Shown: piece by piece, positions 45,690 to 53,918 of the stretch | How the letters are laid out: each line of letters opens with the position of its first letter | Position numbering within the stretch: the first letter of the stretch is position 1 | NCBI RefSeq assembly: GCF_025263565.1 | Contig: NZ_CP079865.1 | Coordinates: forward strand, 62,001-126,000 | DNA from: Mycobacterium sp. SMC-8 | GTDB taxonomy: Bacteria; Actinomycetota; Actinomycetes; Mycobacteriales; Mycobacteriaceae | Direction of reading: 5' to 3' | Length of the DNA stretch: 64,000 nt | Notes under the pieces: model-generated | What the model saw: only the letters and a program-made list of their open reading frames with translations | Databases searched by the model: none | Told to the model about the DNA's origin: nothing | Program-made: the position numbers and the translations under genes

Positions 45690-46994
45690 GTGCGGGGACG
45701 AGCAACGGGGACATTGCGTCGTTACGCCTTGTCGCTGAAGGTGTGGCTCGATTTTCTGCACGCGATGGGCGTTCGCTGGGATCAGGCGTCGCGATCGGAA
45801 CTGGCTGCGTTCAAGGAATGGCGTTTGTCGGCTGAGGAGAATCCTCAGCACGTGAGTTCAAATAGTTTCTGTGTCGATCGCGCGGCGATCCGCGGTTTCT
45901 ACTCGTGGGCGGCCGAGCAGCACGGAATTGACAACCCCGTCCGGGCCCGTGCGATTGCCACGTCGTGGATGGGCGGGAACCAAGCCGTGTTGGAGAGCAC
46001 GCCGTCGGGAATGCGTAGAGCCGACGTGAAATGGCTTACCCCGCAAGCATTCCGGTTGTGGCGAAACCTGGGGTTGCGCGGTTTCGAAAGGGAGGGCGTG
46101 CCGCGCCAGGATTGGCGGGGAGCTACTGAGGATCGCGACGTCGCGTTCGTGGAGGGGTTGTTCGGGACGGGTTTACGAATCGGCGAGTGGGCCAGCATGC
46201 TGACCATTGAGGTGCCCGAGCCGGGCTTTGAGGGGCTCATTCGTTCGCGCGTCGCGTCTCATTGCGCGAAGGGTGGCAGCGGGCGAGCGTTCTGGATGCG
46301 GCGCCGCGTCGCCCAACAAGTCTACTTCTATCTCCAGGAAGGTAGTCGTACTGCTGCTATCGCCCGTGCGCAACGTGCTGGTCGCTATGAGCAGGTAGCC
46401 GACCGGTGGATCGTTGAACAGGCTCGCCGTGATGGACAGCTGGAGGTCATTGATGCGACGGGATCGCGTCGTACGGTTCGGCTGGATGCACTCGGGCCGT
46501 CGACACGAATGACGTTGTTTCGCAGGGGACGTGGTGGCCTGGAGCCGATGTGGCTGTGGCTGAATCACGACGGAACACCTCGCCCCAAACATTCCTGGTA
46601 CAAGACATTCGACCGCGCGAATTCTAGGGTCGCGAAAGCGCTTGCACCATCAGGGGAAACGCCGTTGTGGTGCCGTCCCCACATGCTGAGGCATTCTTTT
46701 GCGCTGCGGTGGTATTGCATCGCCACGTTCGTCGCTTGGCGCCGTACCGATATGTTGACCAAGCAGGAGCAGCGCGACTTCCGTAATCAGCTCGGTGATG
46801 TGTGGTTCCTTTTGGCGACACTTCTCGGCCATCGCAGTGCCGAGGTGACACGGAGCGTCTACCTCGAGCCGTTTCAGGTGCTGCAGGTCGAGGAGCTCAT
46901 CGCGCTGATGGATGCCGACGATCGGCAATCACTCGAGCGTCTCGTCGCAACAGTCGGTGGCGGCGAACCGCGTGTGCTGACGGCCCCAACGTGA
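45690..46994 (+). CDS. Tyrosine recombinase, first gene of a four-gene cassette
   Basis: A 434-residue protein from GTG 45690. It begins 13 bp after the IS3 end and an in-frame stop of the IS3 precedes it, so the original N-terminus may have been trimmed. The core-binding domain is present (RYALSLKVWLDFLHAMGVRW...). The catalytic residues are Arg163 (GTGLRIGEW), HMLRHSFALRW (His and Arg), LLGHRS (His) and RSVYLEPF (Tyr). The stop overlaps the next gene (GTGA). It forms one transcription unit with the three genes that follow, as known for multi-recombinase integrase cassettes. Confidence 0.83.
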   Translation: MRGRATGTLRRYALSLKVWLDFLHAMGVRWDQASRSELAAFKEWRLSAEENPQHVSSNSFCVDRAAIRGFYSWAAEQHGIDNPVRARAIATSWMGGNQAVLESTPSGMRRADVKWLTPQAFRLWRNLGLRGFEREGVPRQDWRGATEDRDVAFVEGLFGTGLRIGEWASMLTIEVPEPGFEGLIRSRVASHCAKGGSGRAFWMRRRVAQQVYFYLQEGSRTAAIARAQRAGRYEQVADRWIVEQARRDGQLEVIDATGSRRTVRLDALGPSTRMTLFRRGRGGLEPMWLWLNHDGTPRPKHSWYKTFDRANSRVAKALAPSGETPLWCRPHMLRHSFALRWYCIATFVAWRRTDMLTKQEQRDFRNQLGDVWFLLATLLGHRSAEVTRSVYLEPFQVLQVEELIALMDADDRQSLERLVATVGGGEPRVLTAPT

Positions 46995-48775
46995 CGGGTC
47001 GCCCTGCGACGCAGCCGGATTCAGCGTGGCGACCCGAATCGAGGCGACGCGGGCTGATCGTGACGTTCGTCAGCGAGGACGGTACGCAGTCGAAGGACTT
47101 CGACTTCGGGTCCCTGCCCGGCAACGACGGAATCCGCCACGATTTCGCGGCTGCGTTCGAAGATGCCACCGGTGTTCTGGGCGTATCCAAGCGGCTCAGG
47201 GGCGCCGGTGCGCTGTGGCAGTCTGCCCGGCACGCCTGCTGCTGGCTCGCCGAAAACCGAACAGGACTGCAGGGACTGGCAGGTTTGTCCGCCTCGGATG
47301 CCCGGCTACTCACCTTGTCGTGTCGGGTACCCAGCGGTCCTGGCCCGTTGCATGACCTGAAGACACTGCTGCGCTGCAGTCCCGTCGTCTCCGACGAGGC
47401 ACGCCAGGCGTTCACGCGCGTGCGTCACCCGAAGACGAACACGGCACGCCAGCCCTACTCCGCGGAGGAGATGCGCCGCATCAACGTCGTGGCACGGGGA
47501 ATGGTTCGACGGGCGCGGACCCGGCTGAAGACTCATTGGAAGATGGTCGACGACTATCGTGCGGGACGGTTCGATCACCTACCCCGCGCAGACCCCCGTC
47601 GTAGTCTGGCCGAAGTGCTCGACCACTGCGCCCGTGAGGGCGACTTCCCTCGTACTGCCTCGGGTGCACGGGCTTACGTGACGCGGCGAGTAGCCGCCGC
47701 GGCCGGTGGATGCCACCTTCAGTTGTTCCTGCATCTCAGCCCGGGCGAGGCGTGGGCATCTGGTGTTCTCCTCGCGGGCCTGACGGGCCTGAATCTGTCG
47801 ACGCTGGACTCGCTGCCCGCGCCGCACAGACACGCTAGCAGTCCCGATGAGCCCGGCATCGTGTTCGTCAGCGCCAACAAGCCCCGCCGTGGGAAACGGT
47901 CGGCGATGACGGTGCCGGTGACCGCGTTGCGCCCCGAGCTGCGGCCGCTTGGTGGCCAGAATCGGCGCGCTGCAGTGCTCAATACGTCGCTGACGACCGC
48001 GTACGGAGTCTTCATGGTGCTGCTGGAACTGACTGAACCGGCCCGCGCGTTGACCGGGTCCCAGCACGCCTTCGTGTACTTTAGCGCCCAGCCTGATAAT
48101 GCCGAACGGAAACTTTTCGGATACGGCATCAGCAGCACCGCCTCTGGGGTGAATGCTCGACGGCGGTGGCTGGCGCCGTGGCTGACCGGCGGTGCCGAGC
48201 ATGACGAGTTGCTCCTCGGGATCAGTATGGACCGGCTGCGCAAGACCTACCTGGAGCAGGTCCGAAAACCCATATCTCACACCCCGGCCACGTTGGCGCG
48301 CTATCTGAGTCGCATGGACTCTGTGCGCCACGAGGGATTCCAGATCGTCGCCGAGGCCCTCGATGACCAGGTTGCACGCGCACTGGCCCGACGGTCGATG
48401 ACGGTGCAACCGGATACCGACGACGACGGATCCGGCCAGGACGCCGTGCTGGGCGCGTGCGCTGATTTCGACCATTCGCCGGTCGACGGTAAGCGGTGTC
48501 GCCAGTCGTTCATGGCATGCCTGGACTGCAGCAACGCTCGCGCCTTCCCGCGCCACCTACCTGTTCAATTGGTCGTTGCCGACCGGCTTCGCGGCCTGCG
48601 CCAAGAAATGCCCATCGAGCGGTGGATCGCCGATCACGCGGGTCCTCTCGCTCAACTGGACGGCATTTTCGCCGAGTACGAGCAGGCCCAGCTGAGCGCC
48701 GCGCGAGACGACATCACCGCCGCCGATCACCAGACGGTCAACCTCCTGCTGACAGGAAACCTTGAAGCATCATGA
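46991..48775 (+). CDS. Cassette protein 2: recombinase-like, apparently catalytically dead
   Basis: A 594-residue protein that starts at GTG 46991 (overlapping the previous stop). The C-terminal part resembles a tyrosine recombinase fold, but the first catalytic Arg is replaced: LLAGLTGLNLSTLDSLP has Asn where GxRxGE is expected. A region like RLRKTYLEQVRK sits where HxLRHT would be, without His, and there is no clear nucleophilic Tyr. Cys pairs near the end (FMACLDCSNARAFPRHLP) suggest a small zinc site. It may be a structural or target-choice subunit. It overlaps the next gene by ATGA. Confidence 0.7.
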   Translation: MTGRPATQPDSAWRPESRRRGLIVTFVSEDGTQSKDFDFGSLPGNDGIRHDFAAAFEDATGVLGVSKRLRGAGALWQSARHACCWLAENRTGLQGLAGLSASDARLLTLSCRVPSGPGPLHDLKTLLRCSPVVSDEARQAFTRVRHPKTNTARQPYSAEEMRRINVVARGMVRRARTRLKTHWKMVDDYRAGRFDHLPRADPRRSLAEVLDHCAREGDFPRTASGARAYVTRRVAAAAGGCHLQLFLHLSPGEAWASGVLLAGLTGLNLSTLDSLPAPHRHASSPDEPGIVFVSANKPRRGKRSAMTVPVTALRPELRPLGGQNRRAAVLNTSLTTAYGVFMVLLELTEPARALTGSQHAFVYFSAQPDNAERKLFGYGISSTASGVNARRRWLAPWLTGGAEHDELLLGISMDRLRKTYLEQVRKPISHTPATLARYLSRMDSVRHEGFQIVAEALDDQVARALARRSMTVQPDTDDDGSGQDAVLGACADFDHSPVDGKRCRQSFMACLDCSNARAFPRHLPVQLVVADRLRGLRQEMPIERWIADHAGPLAQLDGIFAEYEQAQLSAARDDITAADHQTVNLLLTGNLEAS

Positions 48776-50913
48776 CGAGCACAGCTGAAGCACTCGACGT
48801 CGTGGCTGGTGTCTCCGTCGCCCCCGCAACAGAGGTCGTGATCAACCGCACGCTTCATATCGACGGGATCCGATGCCGATTCGGCGACCCGGTGTGGGAT
48901 CTGTCCGCGGCGATCGAGGACCGCCACAGCGCGGGACAAGCCGTGCACTGGGAGGGGTTCCCGACGCCGTTTCGCCACGCCTGCAAGCTCTATCTGTTCG
49001 CCCTGCTCAACATCGTCGACGACCCACCGCGCCTTGACAGTGCCCGATCGCTGTATCCGCACATCAAGACGATCTTGGGCGAGCTGGTGCCGTTGCGACG
49101 GTTCGCGATATGGCTGGCGGACATGGGTGTCACATCGTTCGGCCAGGTCAGCACCGAACACCTCGATGGCTATCTGCGCCACGTGACCGAGACCAGCGGT
49201 GTCAGCGCCGGCTCCAAACGCTCGGCGCTGCAGGCCGTCAAACGTCTGCACGCGTACCGGGAAGCGCTGCCCCCGCATTGCCGGCTCCCCGCAGAGCCGT
49301 TGTGGGGCGGCGCGAGCGCACGAGGTCTCGCCAACTACGAGTCATCCTGGGGCAAGCCGAACACAACCCCGCGCATTCATCCCGAGGTCATGGAGCCGCT
49401 GCTCTCGGCGGCGTTGATGGTGACCCGCACGGTCGCGGCTGATCTCCTTCCCGCAGCGCGCAAACTCCTCGCAATGCGGCGCCTGGCCCACCAGATCGCA
49501 CCCGACATTCGTCGGGCTCCCACCCGTACCGTGTCGCTGTTCGACACCACCAAGGCTCAACTGGACTGCCTGCTAGCTGCCCTGGGCCGCAATGACGCCT
49601 CACTTCCGGGTATCCGGACAGGCGGCACGACCAGTGTCGATCTGAAGGGTCTAGCCGTGGGCGGATGGCTTAACCACACCGAACTGAAACGCATGAAAGA
49701 GACGTCAGTCCTGCTGGCCAAGCATGGATTACCGATCGACGTCGACATGTTGCGCGTCGACACATTCAGCGCCATCGGCACCCATCGCTGGCGTGAAGAC
49801 CCAGTCGGCGCGAGTGCACTCGTCGATCTGCTTCGCCACGTCACGACTGCCTGTTTCATCGTGATCGCCTACCTTTCGGGTGTTCGGACCGGCGAGGCAC
49901 TGAACCTACGACGTGGCTGTATCAGTCGGGACTCGAAACTGGCGTTGACGCTCATGTCCGGTCACCAGTTGAAGGCCGATGAGCAGCGTCGGAACCGATC
50001 GCCGGCCACGATCCCGTGGGTCGTGACCGACGAAACCGCCCACGCCATCAGCGTTCTCGAGCAGATCACGGTGAGCGATCTGCTATTCCCGGCTTTCAAC
50101 ATGTGCTCCCAGGAACGGTTCCTCTTCGGCGCTACCCGGACCAGGACGCCCGGCTCCATCAACACCGACATCACCAGCTTCATCGGGTGGTTCAACCGTG
50201 ACATCGCTCCGGCAGTCAGCCATCCGCTCATCGGCGCTGACCCGAACGGCACGATCCAGGTGCCGCGGTTACGCCGCACACTGGCCTGGCACATCGTGCG
50301 GCGGCCCGGCGGAACGATCGCCGGCGCAACGCAATACGGTCACCTGCACACACAAATGATCCACGGTTATGCCGGCGGCGCTGATTCGGGATTCCTCGAC
50401 GACATCACCTTCGAGCAGTTCCTCCACCGTGCCGAGATCATCCACGACGATGCCCAACGACTCGTAGGCGGCGAGCACGTCTCCGGCCCGGCGGCCGATG
50501 AGTATCGGGCCCGCATCGAGCGGGCACGCACGTTCGCGGGCTTAACAGTGACCACCAAGAGTCAGGTCGCTAACGCATTAAAGAATCCGGACTTGCAGAT
50601 CCACCACGGCGCCGTCGTGACGTGCGTGTTCCGGCGCGCCACCGCAGCCTGCCTGGAACCCAGCGACAGCTCCGCTGAACCCTTCTGGAGTCGATGCCGT
50701 CTGGGCTGCGTCAACGCCGCCCATACCGACCGCGACGTAGCCAGCCTTCGCCAGCATGTCAGGGCACTCCAACGCGACCTGGTGACTCTCGAACTCCCCG
50801 AGCCGTTGCGGCAACGAATTCAGACGCGCCTGATCGAGCACCGAAAGGCCCTCGCCGAACACGAATCCAGCCGACCGCCGACAACGCCACAGCAGGACGG
50901 GGAAGACGAATGA
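48772..50913 (+). CDS. Cassette protein 3: large tyrosine recombinase
   Basis: A 713-residue protein starting at ATG 48772. The recombinase signature lies in the second half: Arg in LSGVRTGEALNLRRG, RLRRTLAWHIVRRPGGTIAGATQYGHLHTQMIHGYAG, which contains the His/Arg box, the later His and a Tyr. A Cys-containing segment near the end (VTCVFRRATAACLEP, FWSRCRLGCVNAAH) is like the zinc tail of these cassette recombinases. It overlaps both neighbours (ATGA), so the four genes form one translated block. Its DNA target is unknown. Confidence 0.75.
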   Translation: MTSTAEALDVVAGVSVAPATEVVINRTLHIDGIRCRFGDPVWDLSAAIEDRHSAGQAVHWEGFPTPFRHACKLYLFALLNIVDDPPRLDSARSLYPHIKTILGELVPLRRFAIWLADMGVTSFGQVSTEHLDGYLRHVTETSGVSAGSKRSALQAVKRLHAYREALPPHCRLPAEPLWGGASARGLANYESSWGKPNTTPRIHPEVMEPLLSAALMVTRTVAADLLPAARKLLAMRRLAHQIAPDIRRAPTRTVSLFDTTKAQLDCLLAALGRNDASLPGIRTGGTTSVDLKGLAVGGWLNHTELKRMKETSVLLAKHGLPIDVDMLRVDTFSAIGTHRWREDPVGASALVDLLRHVTTACFIVIAYLSGVRTGEALNLRRGCISRDSKLALTLMSGHQLKADEQRRNRSPATIPWVVTDETAHAISVLEQITVSDLLFPAFNMCSQERFLFGATRTRTPGSINTDITSFIGWFNRDIAPAVSHPLIGADPNGTIQVPRLRRTLAWHIVRRPGGTIAGATQYGHLHTQMIHGYAGGADSGFLDDITFEQFLHRAEIIHDDAQRLVGGEHVSGPAADEYRARIERARTFAGLTVTTKSQVANALKNPDLQIHHGAVVTCVFRRATAACLEPSDSSAEPFWSRCRLGCVNAAHTDRDVASLRQHVRALQRDLVTLELPEPLRQRIQTRLIEHRKALAEHESSRPPTTPQQDGEDE

Positions 50914-51317
50914 CCCTCCTGGGAAATGTCACCGCAGGCAACGGCGAGGAACGCCAACTGGTCCGGGCCGCTATCAACCGCCTCCGAGACAATAGAGCCG
51001 AGCGGAGCAGCGGCGCACACACTGTCGTGGCCTTGGCCGACGAATCGGGAATATCACGTCAGAGACTCTACGAACATCACAGCGATCTGCTCAACGAGTT
51101 CAAGGCGACGGTCGGGTGCGGACCCGTCACGGCCACGGCCGAGGCTCTGCAACGTCAACTTGCACAGGCCCGTAATCACAACCAGGATTTGGCTGCCGAA
51201 AATGCTCACCTGCGAAGCAGGGTTAGAACGCTCTCAGCGGTGATTACCGAACTCACGCACGAAACCTCCGGAGCCAACGTCGTTACTTCAATGCCACGCA
51301 AATACCCATGTCGATGA
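50910..51317 (+). CDS. Cassette protein 4: small HTH/coiled-coil protein
   Basis: ATG 50910 overlaps the previous stop (ATGA); 135 residues. Residues about 35-65 hold TVVALADESGISRQRLYEHHSDLLNEF, a TetR/TnpC-like helix-turn-helix, and residues 80-110 a coiled coil (LQRQLAQARNHNQDLAAENAHLRSRV). The build is the same as the small protein at 45098, so both cassettes share the plan recombinases plus small DNA-binding helper. The end of the gene is only a few bases from the palindrome and direct repeats at 51321-51359. Confidence 0.72.
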   Translation: MTLLGNVTAGNGEERQLVRAAINRLRDNRAERSSGAHTVVALADESGISRQRLYEHHSDLLNEFKATVGCGPVTATAEALQRQLAQARNHNQDLAAENAHLRSRVRTLSAVITELTHETSGANVVTSMPRKYPCR

Positions 51318-51320
51318 CCG

Positions 51321-51359
51321 GGGACTATCTGGGACTATCTCGTTAACCGTTAACGAGAT
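51321..51359. repeat. Tandem repeat plus perfect palindrome at the cassette end
   Basis: GGGACTATCT is repeated twice in tandem (51321-51340), running into a perfect palindrome with arms ATCTCGTTAAC and GTTAACGAGAT around one base (51337-51359). The palindrome covers the stop of the STAS gene. It lies four bases after the last cassette gene, so it is a likely attachment or recombination site. It may instead be a two-way terminator. Confidence 0.5.
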
Positions 51360-51741
51360 CGTCCGAAAAAAGGATGGTGAGGGCTTCAGGGACCGATTCG
51401 GCTGTGGGGATCTGACGCGCGGTGTCGCCGATCTGCAGTAGTCGGCTTGCCGCGGGTCCAGGTACTACGATCCAGGGGGTTGCCGTGGAGGCGTGTCGTC
51501 GGCTGATGGCCAGGAGCGTTCGCAGCCCGTCTGCGCCGAGGAACGTGACCGCGGTGAGGTCGAGGATCAGCGGTGCGTGACGAATGACGGTGCGGCCGCG
51601 CGCTTCTTGGAGGAGATCGTAGGCGTTGGACGCGTCGATGTCGCCACGGGCGACAACGATGGTGGTGCTGTGTTCGACTCTGTAGACGAAGCGTGCACGG
51701 TCGCGGTGTCGCCGTCGAGTGCGTGGTCGTCGGAACGTCAT
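51343..51741 (-). CDS. STAS-domain protein (anti-sigma factor antagonist-like)
   Basis: Start at ATG 51741 (longer frame to 51810); 132 residues. After a basic N-terminus (RRPRTRRRHRDRARF) the STAS fold is seen: TIVVARGDIDASNAYDLLQEA, PLILDLTAVTFLGADGLRTLLAI and the end PEALTILF. The phosphorylatable position is usually a Ser in FxxSxG; here it is FLGADGL, with Ala, so it cannot be phosphorylated in the standard way. It is the last gene of the minus-strand stress cluster, 89 bp after the basic protein. It may bind an anti-sigma factor linked to the sigma gene at 56403. Confidence 0.8.
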   Translation of the reverse strand: MTFRRPRTRRRHRDRARFVYRVEHSTTIVVARGDIDASNAYDLLQEARGRTVIRHAPLILDLTAVTFLGADGLRTLLAISRRHASTATPWIVVPGPAASRLLQIGDTARQIPTAESVPEALTILFSDDLVNG

Positions 51742-51829
51742 GGTTACGGTGACGAGGCCGGAACACTGGGTCACGTCGGCTTGGCCGGCACGGTGCGGGC
51801 CTCCCGTCACGTAGGTGGCGGGAGGGCGT

Positions 51830-52192
51830 TCAGAGGGCAGAGGTCACCGACTTGCGTGTCTTCTTCACCTTTTTGAGGTCGGTTTCGAGGTCTTTGACCG
51901 CGTCGCGGTGCTCGGTGAGGGATTTCTTCACCTTCTTGATGGTCTTCGTTTGTTGGTCAAGGGATTTGCGCAGCGCGGCTTCGCGGCGTTCGACCGTGCG
52001 CAACACCTTCTGGGCGGCGGCAACACTGGCTGCCGGCGGTGTCGCGGTCTTGGCGGTGCCGCGGCTTCCGGTCTTTGTGGAAGCCTTCGCCGTGCGTGAT
52101 CGTGACGGGGAAGCGGACCTCTTCGTGGTCGACGTGGTGGGTGCAGTCTTGCGGCTGCCGGTGGTCTTTTTGGTGGCTCGTTTGGTGGCCAT
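51830..52192 (-). CDS. Lys/Arg/Thr-rich histone-like basic protein
   Basis: Start at ATG 52192 (the frame extends further but has no support), 120 residues. The first 55 residues are a Lys/Thr/Ser/Ala-rich tail (TKRATKKTTGSRK...), like histone H1 or mycobacterial HupB tails; the rest is a long, charged helix (ERREAALRKSLDQQTKTIKKVKKSLTEH, in part). DNA compaction under stress is a likely role, but no HU fold is present. It is in the stress gene cluster. Confidence 0.65.
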   Translation of the reverse strand: MATKRATKKTTGSRKTAPTTSTTKRSASPSRSRTAKASTKTGSRGTAKTATPPAASVAAAQKVLRTVERREAALRKSLDQQTKTIKKVKKSLTEHRDAVKDLETDLKKVKKTRKSVTSAL

Positions 52193-52214
52193 GGTGTGTC
52201 CTAACGGGAGGTGG

Positions 52215-52496
52215 TCACTTCTGCGGCGCGTCGAGGGTGGTCGTCGCGGGCGGCGGTGCGATGGGTGGGGTGTCAGGTCGCGGGTTGTCGATGAGGTCGT
52301 TCCGGTCGTTGCCGCGGTTGCTGCGGCGCCGGGTGAAGGCTGACACCGAGAGCAGTGCCCGCGACAGTCGGGTGGGGGCGCCGCCGTTGCGGCGTTGCAG
52401 GTAGAGACCAACCTTGGCCAGGGCAAAGGCGAGTAGTGGCAGTAGCAGCGTGGCCAGCAGCCAGCGCCGCACTGGTGAACTCAGGAGTGCCAACAT
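52215..52496 (-). CDS. Small membrane protein of the stress cluster
   Basis: A 93-residue protein with one N-terminal membrane segment (WLLATLLLPLLAFALAKVGLYL) and a basic, then Pro-rich tail (DNPRPDTPPIAPPP). There is a GGAAC-like Shine-Dalgarno site before ATG 52496. The family is not recognised. It lies between the GlsB gene and the histone-like gene and is likely co-transcribed with one of them. Confidence 0.55.
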   Translation of the reverse strand: MLALLSSPVRRWLLATLLLPLLAFALAKVGLYLQRRNGGAPTRLSRALLSVSAFTRRRSNRGNDRNDLIDNPRPDTPPIAPPPATTTLDAPQK

Positions 52497-52613
52497 GGCG
52501 GTTCCTTTCAGTGCCGGGTGACATTTGCAGTGCCGCCGATGGGTGTTTGACTTGTCACCGGCGTGGCTTGACGGCCTGTCGGCTGGATCGGCGGCGGGGG
52601 TGCGGCGCGCGGG

Positions 52614-52892
52614 TTAGCGGGTTCGGGTGCTGCGGCGGCCGGTGATGCCGAGGTAGCCGGCGATGAGGATGACGGCGAAGATGATTCCGACAAGGAACGG
52701 GATGATCTTGAAGCCGCCGTTCTGGTTGGAGTATCCGAGTTTGTAGGACACCCACGTGCCCAGGAATGAGCCGATCGCGCCGAGTAGCACGGTGACGATG
52801 ACCCCGATGTTCTGCTTGCCGGGCATGACGAGTCGGGCCAGCACACCGACGATGAGTCCGACGACGATGGCGCCGATGATGGTTCCGATCAC
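52614..52892 (-). CDS. GlsB/YeaQ/YmgE-family stress membrane protein
   Basis: A 92-residue protein with three membrane segments. It shows MIGTIIGAIVVGLIVGVLARLVMPGKQNIG, the Gly-rich transglycosylase-associated signature, then LLGAIGSFLGTW and LVGIIFAVILIAGYLGI. These proteins are induced by acid, oxidative or envelope stress; their mode of action is unknown. AGGAGAAA before the ATG gives a good Shine-Dalgarno site. It follows the csbD gene across a strong hairpin (52960-52986). Confidence 0.88.
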   Translation of the reverse strand: MIGTIIGAIVVGLIVGVLARLVMPGKQNIGVIVTVLLGAIGSFLGTWVSYKLGYSNQNGGFKIIPFLVGIIFAVILIAGYLGITGRRSTRTR

Positions 52893-52959
52893 GGGTTTCT
52901 CCTTTGATGGTGGGGGCCGCGTGTGCTGCGAACCGCGGCGTCGAGAGACGGGGGTGCTG

Positions 52960-52986
52960 GCTGCCCCGCCGGGGCGGCGGGGCAGC
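52960..52986 (-). terminator. Strong hairpin after csbD
   Basis: GCTGCCCCGCC (52960-52970) pairs with GGCGGGGCAGC (52976-52986) around five bases. It lies 12 bp after the csbD stop on the minus strand. No T run follows, as is common in mycobacteria. Confidence 0.55.
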
Positions 52987-52997
52987 TCACGACTTGA

Positions 52998-53234
52998 CTA
53001 CTCGGCGGCTTTCTGGCGTGCTTCGTGGGTCTTGGCTTCGCCGCGGGCGGCTTCGGCTTCGGCTTCCTTTTGGGCGACGTCGCGCTGGGCGTCGGCTTTG
53101 TCCTGCTGGGCCTTACCCTCCTCGGTCAGGCTGTCGTTGCCGGTGACCGCGCCGATGGCCTCTTTGGCCTTGCCCTTGACGCCTTCGACAACGCCCTTGA
53201 TGCCTTCGGCCGGTCCGCTGTTGCTGTCTGTCAT
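52998..53234 (-). CDS. CsbD-like stress protein
   Basis: A 78-residue, highly charged, Ala/Lys/Glu-rich helical protein without hydrophobic segments. GVVEGVKGKAKEAIGAVTGNDSLTEEGKAQQDKADAQR is the CsbD pattern (two related helical repeats). Such proteins are abundant under general stress and have no known enzyme activity. GGGATAAA precedes the ATG. It begins the block with its own hairpin terminator. Confidence 0.85.
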   Translation of the reverse strand: MTDSNSGPAEGIKGVVEGVKGKAKEAIGAVTGNDSLTEEGKAQQDKADAQRDVAQKEAEAEAARGEAKTHEARQKAAE

Positions 53235-53345
53235 GGGTTTATCCCTTCTCGATGGTGTGGTGTGTTGACTTCTCCCGCCCGTACATGAGCGGGAAAACCT
53301 GTGGCGCTCGGTGCGTTCCGGGCGTGCCGGGCTAGTGGGCGGAGG

Positions 53346-53915
53346 TCACGCGAGCCGGCGGGGGTTGGGTTTGCGGGTGTTGACGTGTAGGCGGGTTTGC
53401 ACGGCAATGGAGTCGCCGAGCATGCCGACGGTGGTGGCGGCGATCTCGTCGGCCGCGTGGGCGGCGTGGGCGAGGGTGTCGGTGCCGGCGGCGGTGACGT
53501 CGAGGTGGATGCTGGGTTTGCCGCGGTCGATGACGGCTTTGCCGCTGGCGGATTTGATCGCGGGGCGCTCGCGCAGTTCGGCGGCCGCGGCGTCAGCCAG
53601 AGAGCCGAGGTTGGCCGACAGACAACCTTCGGAAAGGTTGCTGTCGGCCAAGGTGAGGTCCCCGGCCCGACGGGCGGGCCGGTGCGCGATCAGCCACCGC
53701 ACCCCGAGCAGCACCAGCAGGACTCCGGCGGCGGTGACGGCCCAGGGCCACCATGCGGTTTGGGCGGCGGTCATCAGCCCCGGGGCGGTGAGGTAGACCG
53801 GGGTGCCGTCGATCAGGTGAGTCGTCCAGATGATCATGGCCACGCCCAGCACAAGAAGGAACAGGCCGAGGATCAGGGCGGCGAGGCGGTCGACGAACGT
53901 GGCGGTACCGGTCAT
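53346..53915 (-). CDS. amaP: Asp23 membrane anchor (AmaP-like)
   Basis: A 189-residue protein with two membrane segments (ALILGLFLLVLGVAMIIWTT and WAVTAAGVLLVLLGVRWLIA) and a cytoplasmic domain of about 110 residues (PSIHLDVTAAGTDT...). This is the layout of the alkaline-shock membrane anchor AmaP that holds Asp23 polymers at the membrane. It lies 3 bp after the DUF6286-type gene in the minus-strand run. It is intact. Confidence 0.78.
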   Translation of the reverse strand: MTGTATFVDRLAALILGLFLLVLGVAMIIWTTHLIDGTPVYLTAPGLMTAAQTAWWPWAVTAAGVLLVLLGVRWLIAHRPARRAGDLTLADSNLSEGCLSANLGSLADAAAAELRERPAIKSASGKAVIDRGKPSIHLDVTAAGTDTLAHAAHAADEIAATTVGMLGDSIAVQTRLHVNTRKPNPRRLA

Positions 53916-53918
53916 GGT

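Noticed and set aside
53271..53296. CCCGC/GCGGG hairpin near csbD as a terminator
   Set aside because: The stem is short and the loop is long; it is not clearly different from chance in GC-rich DNA.
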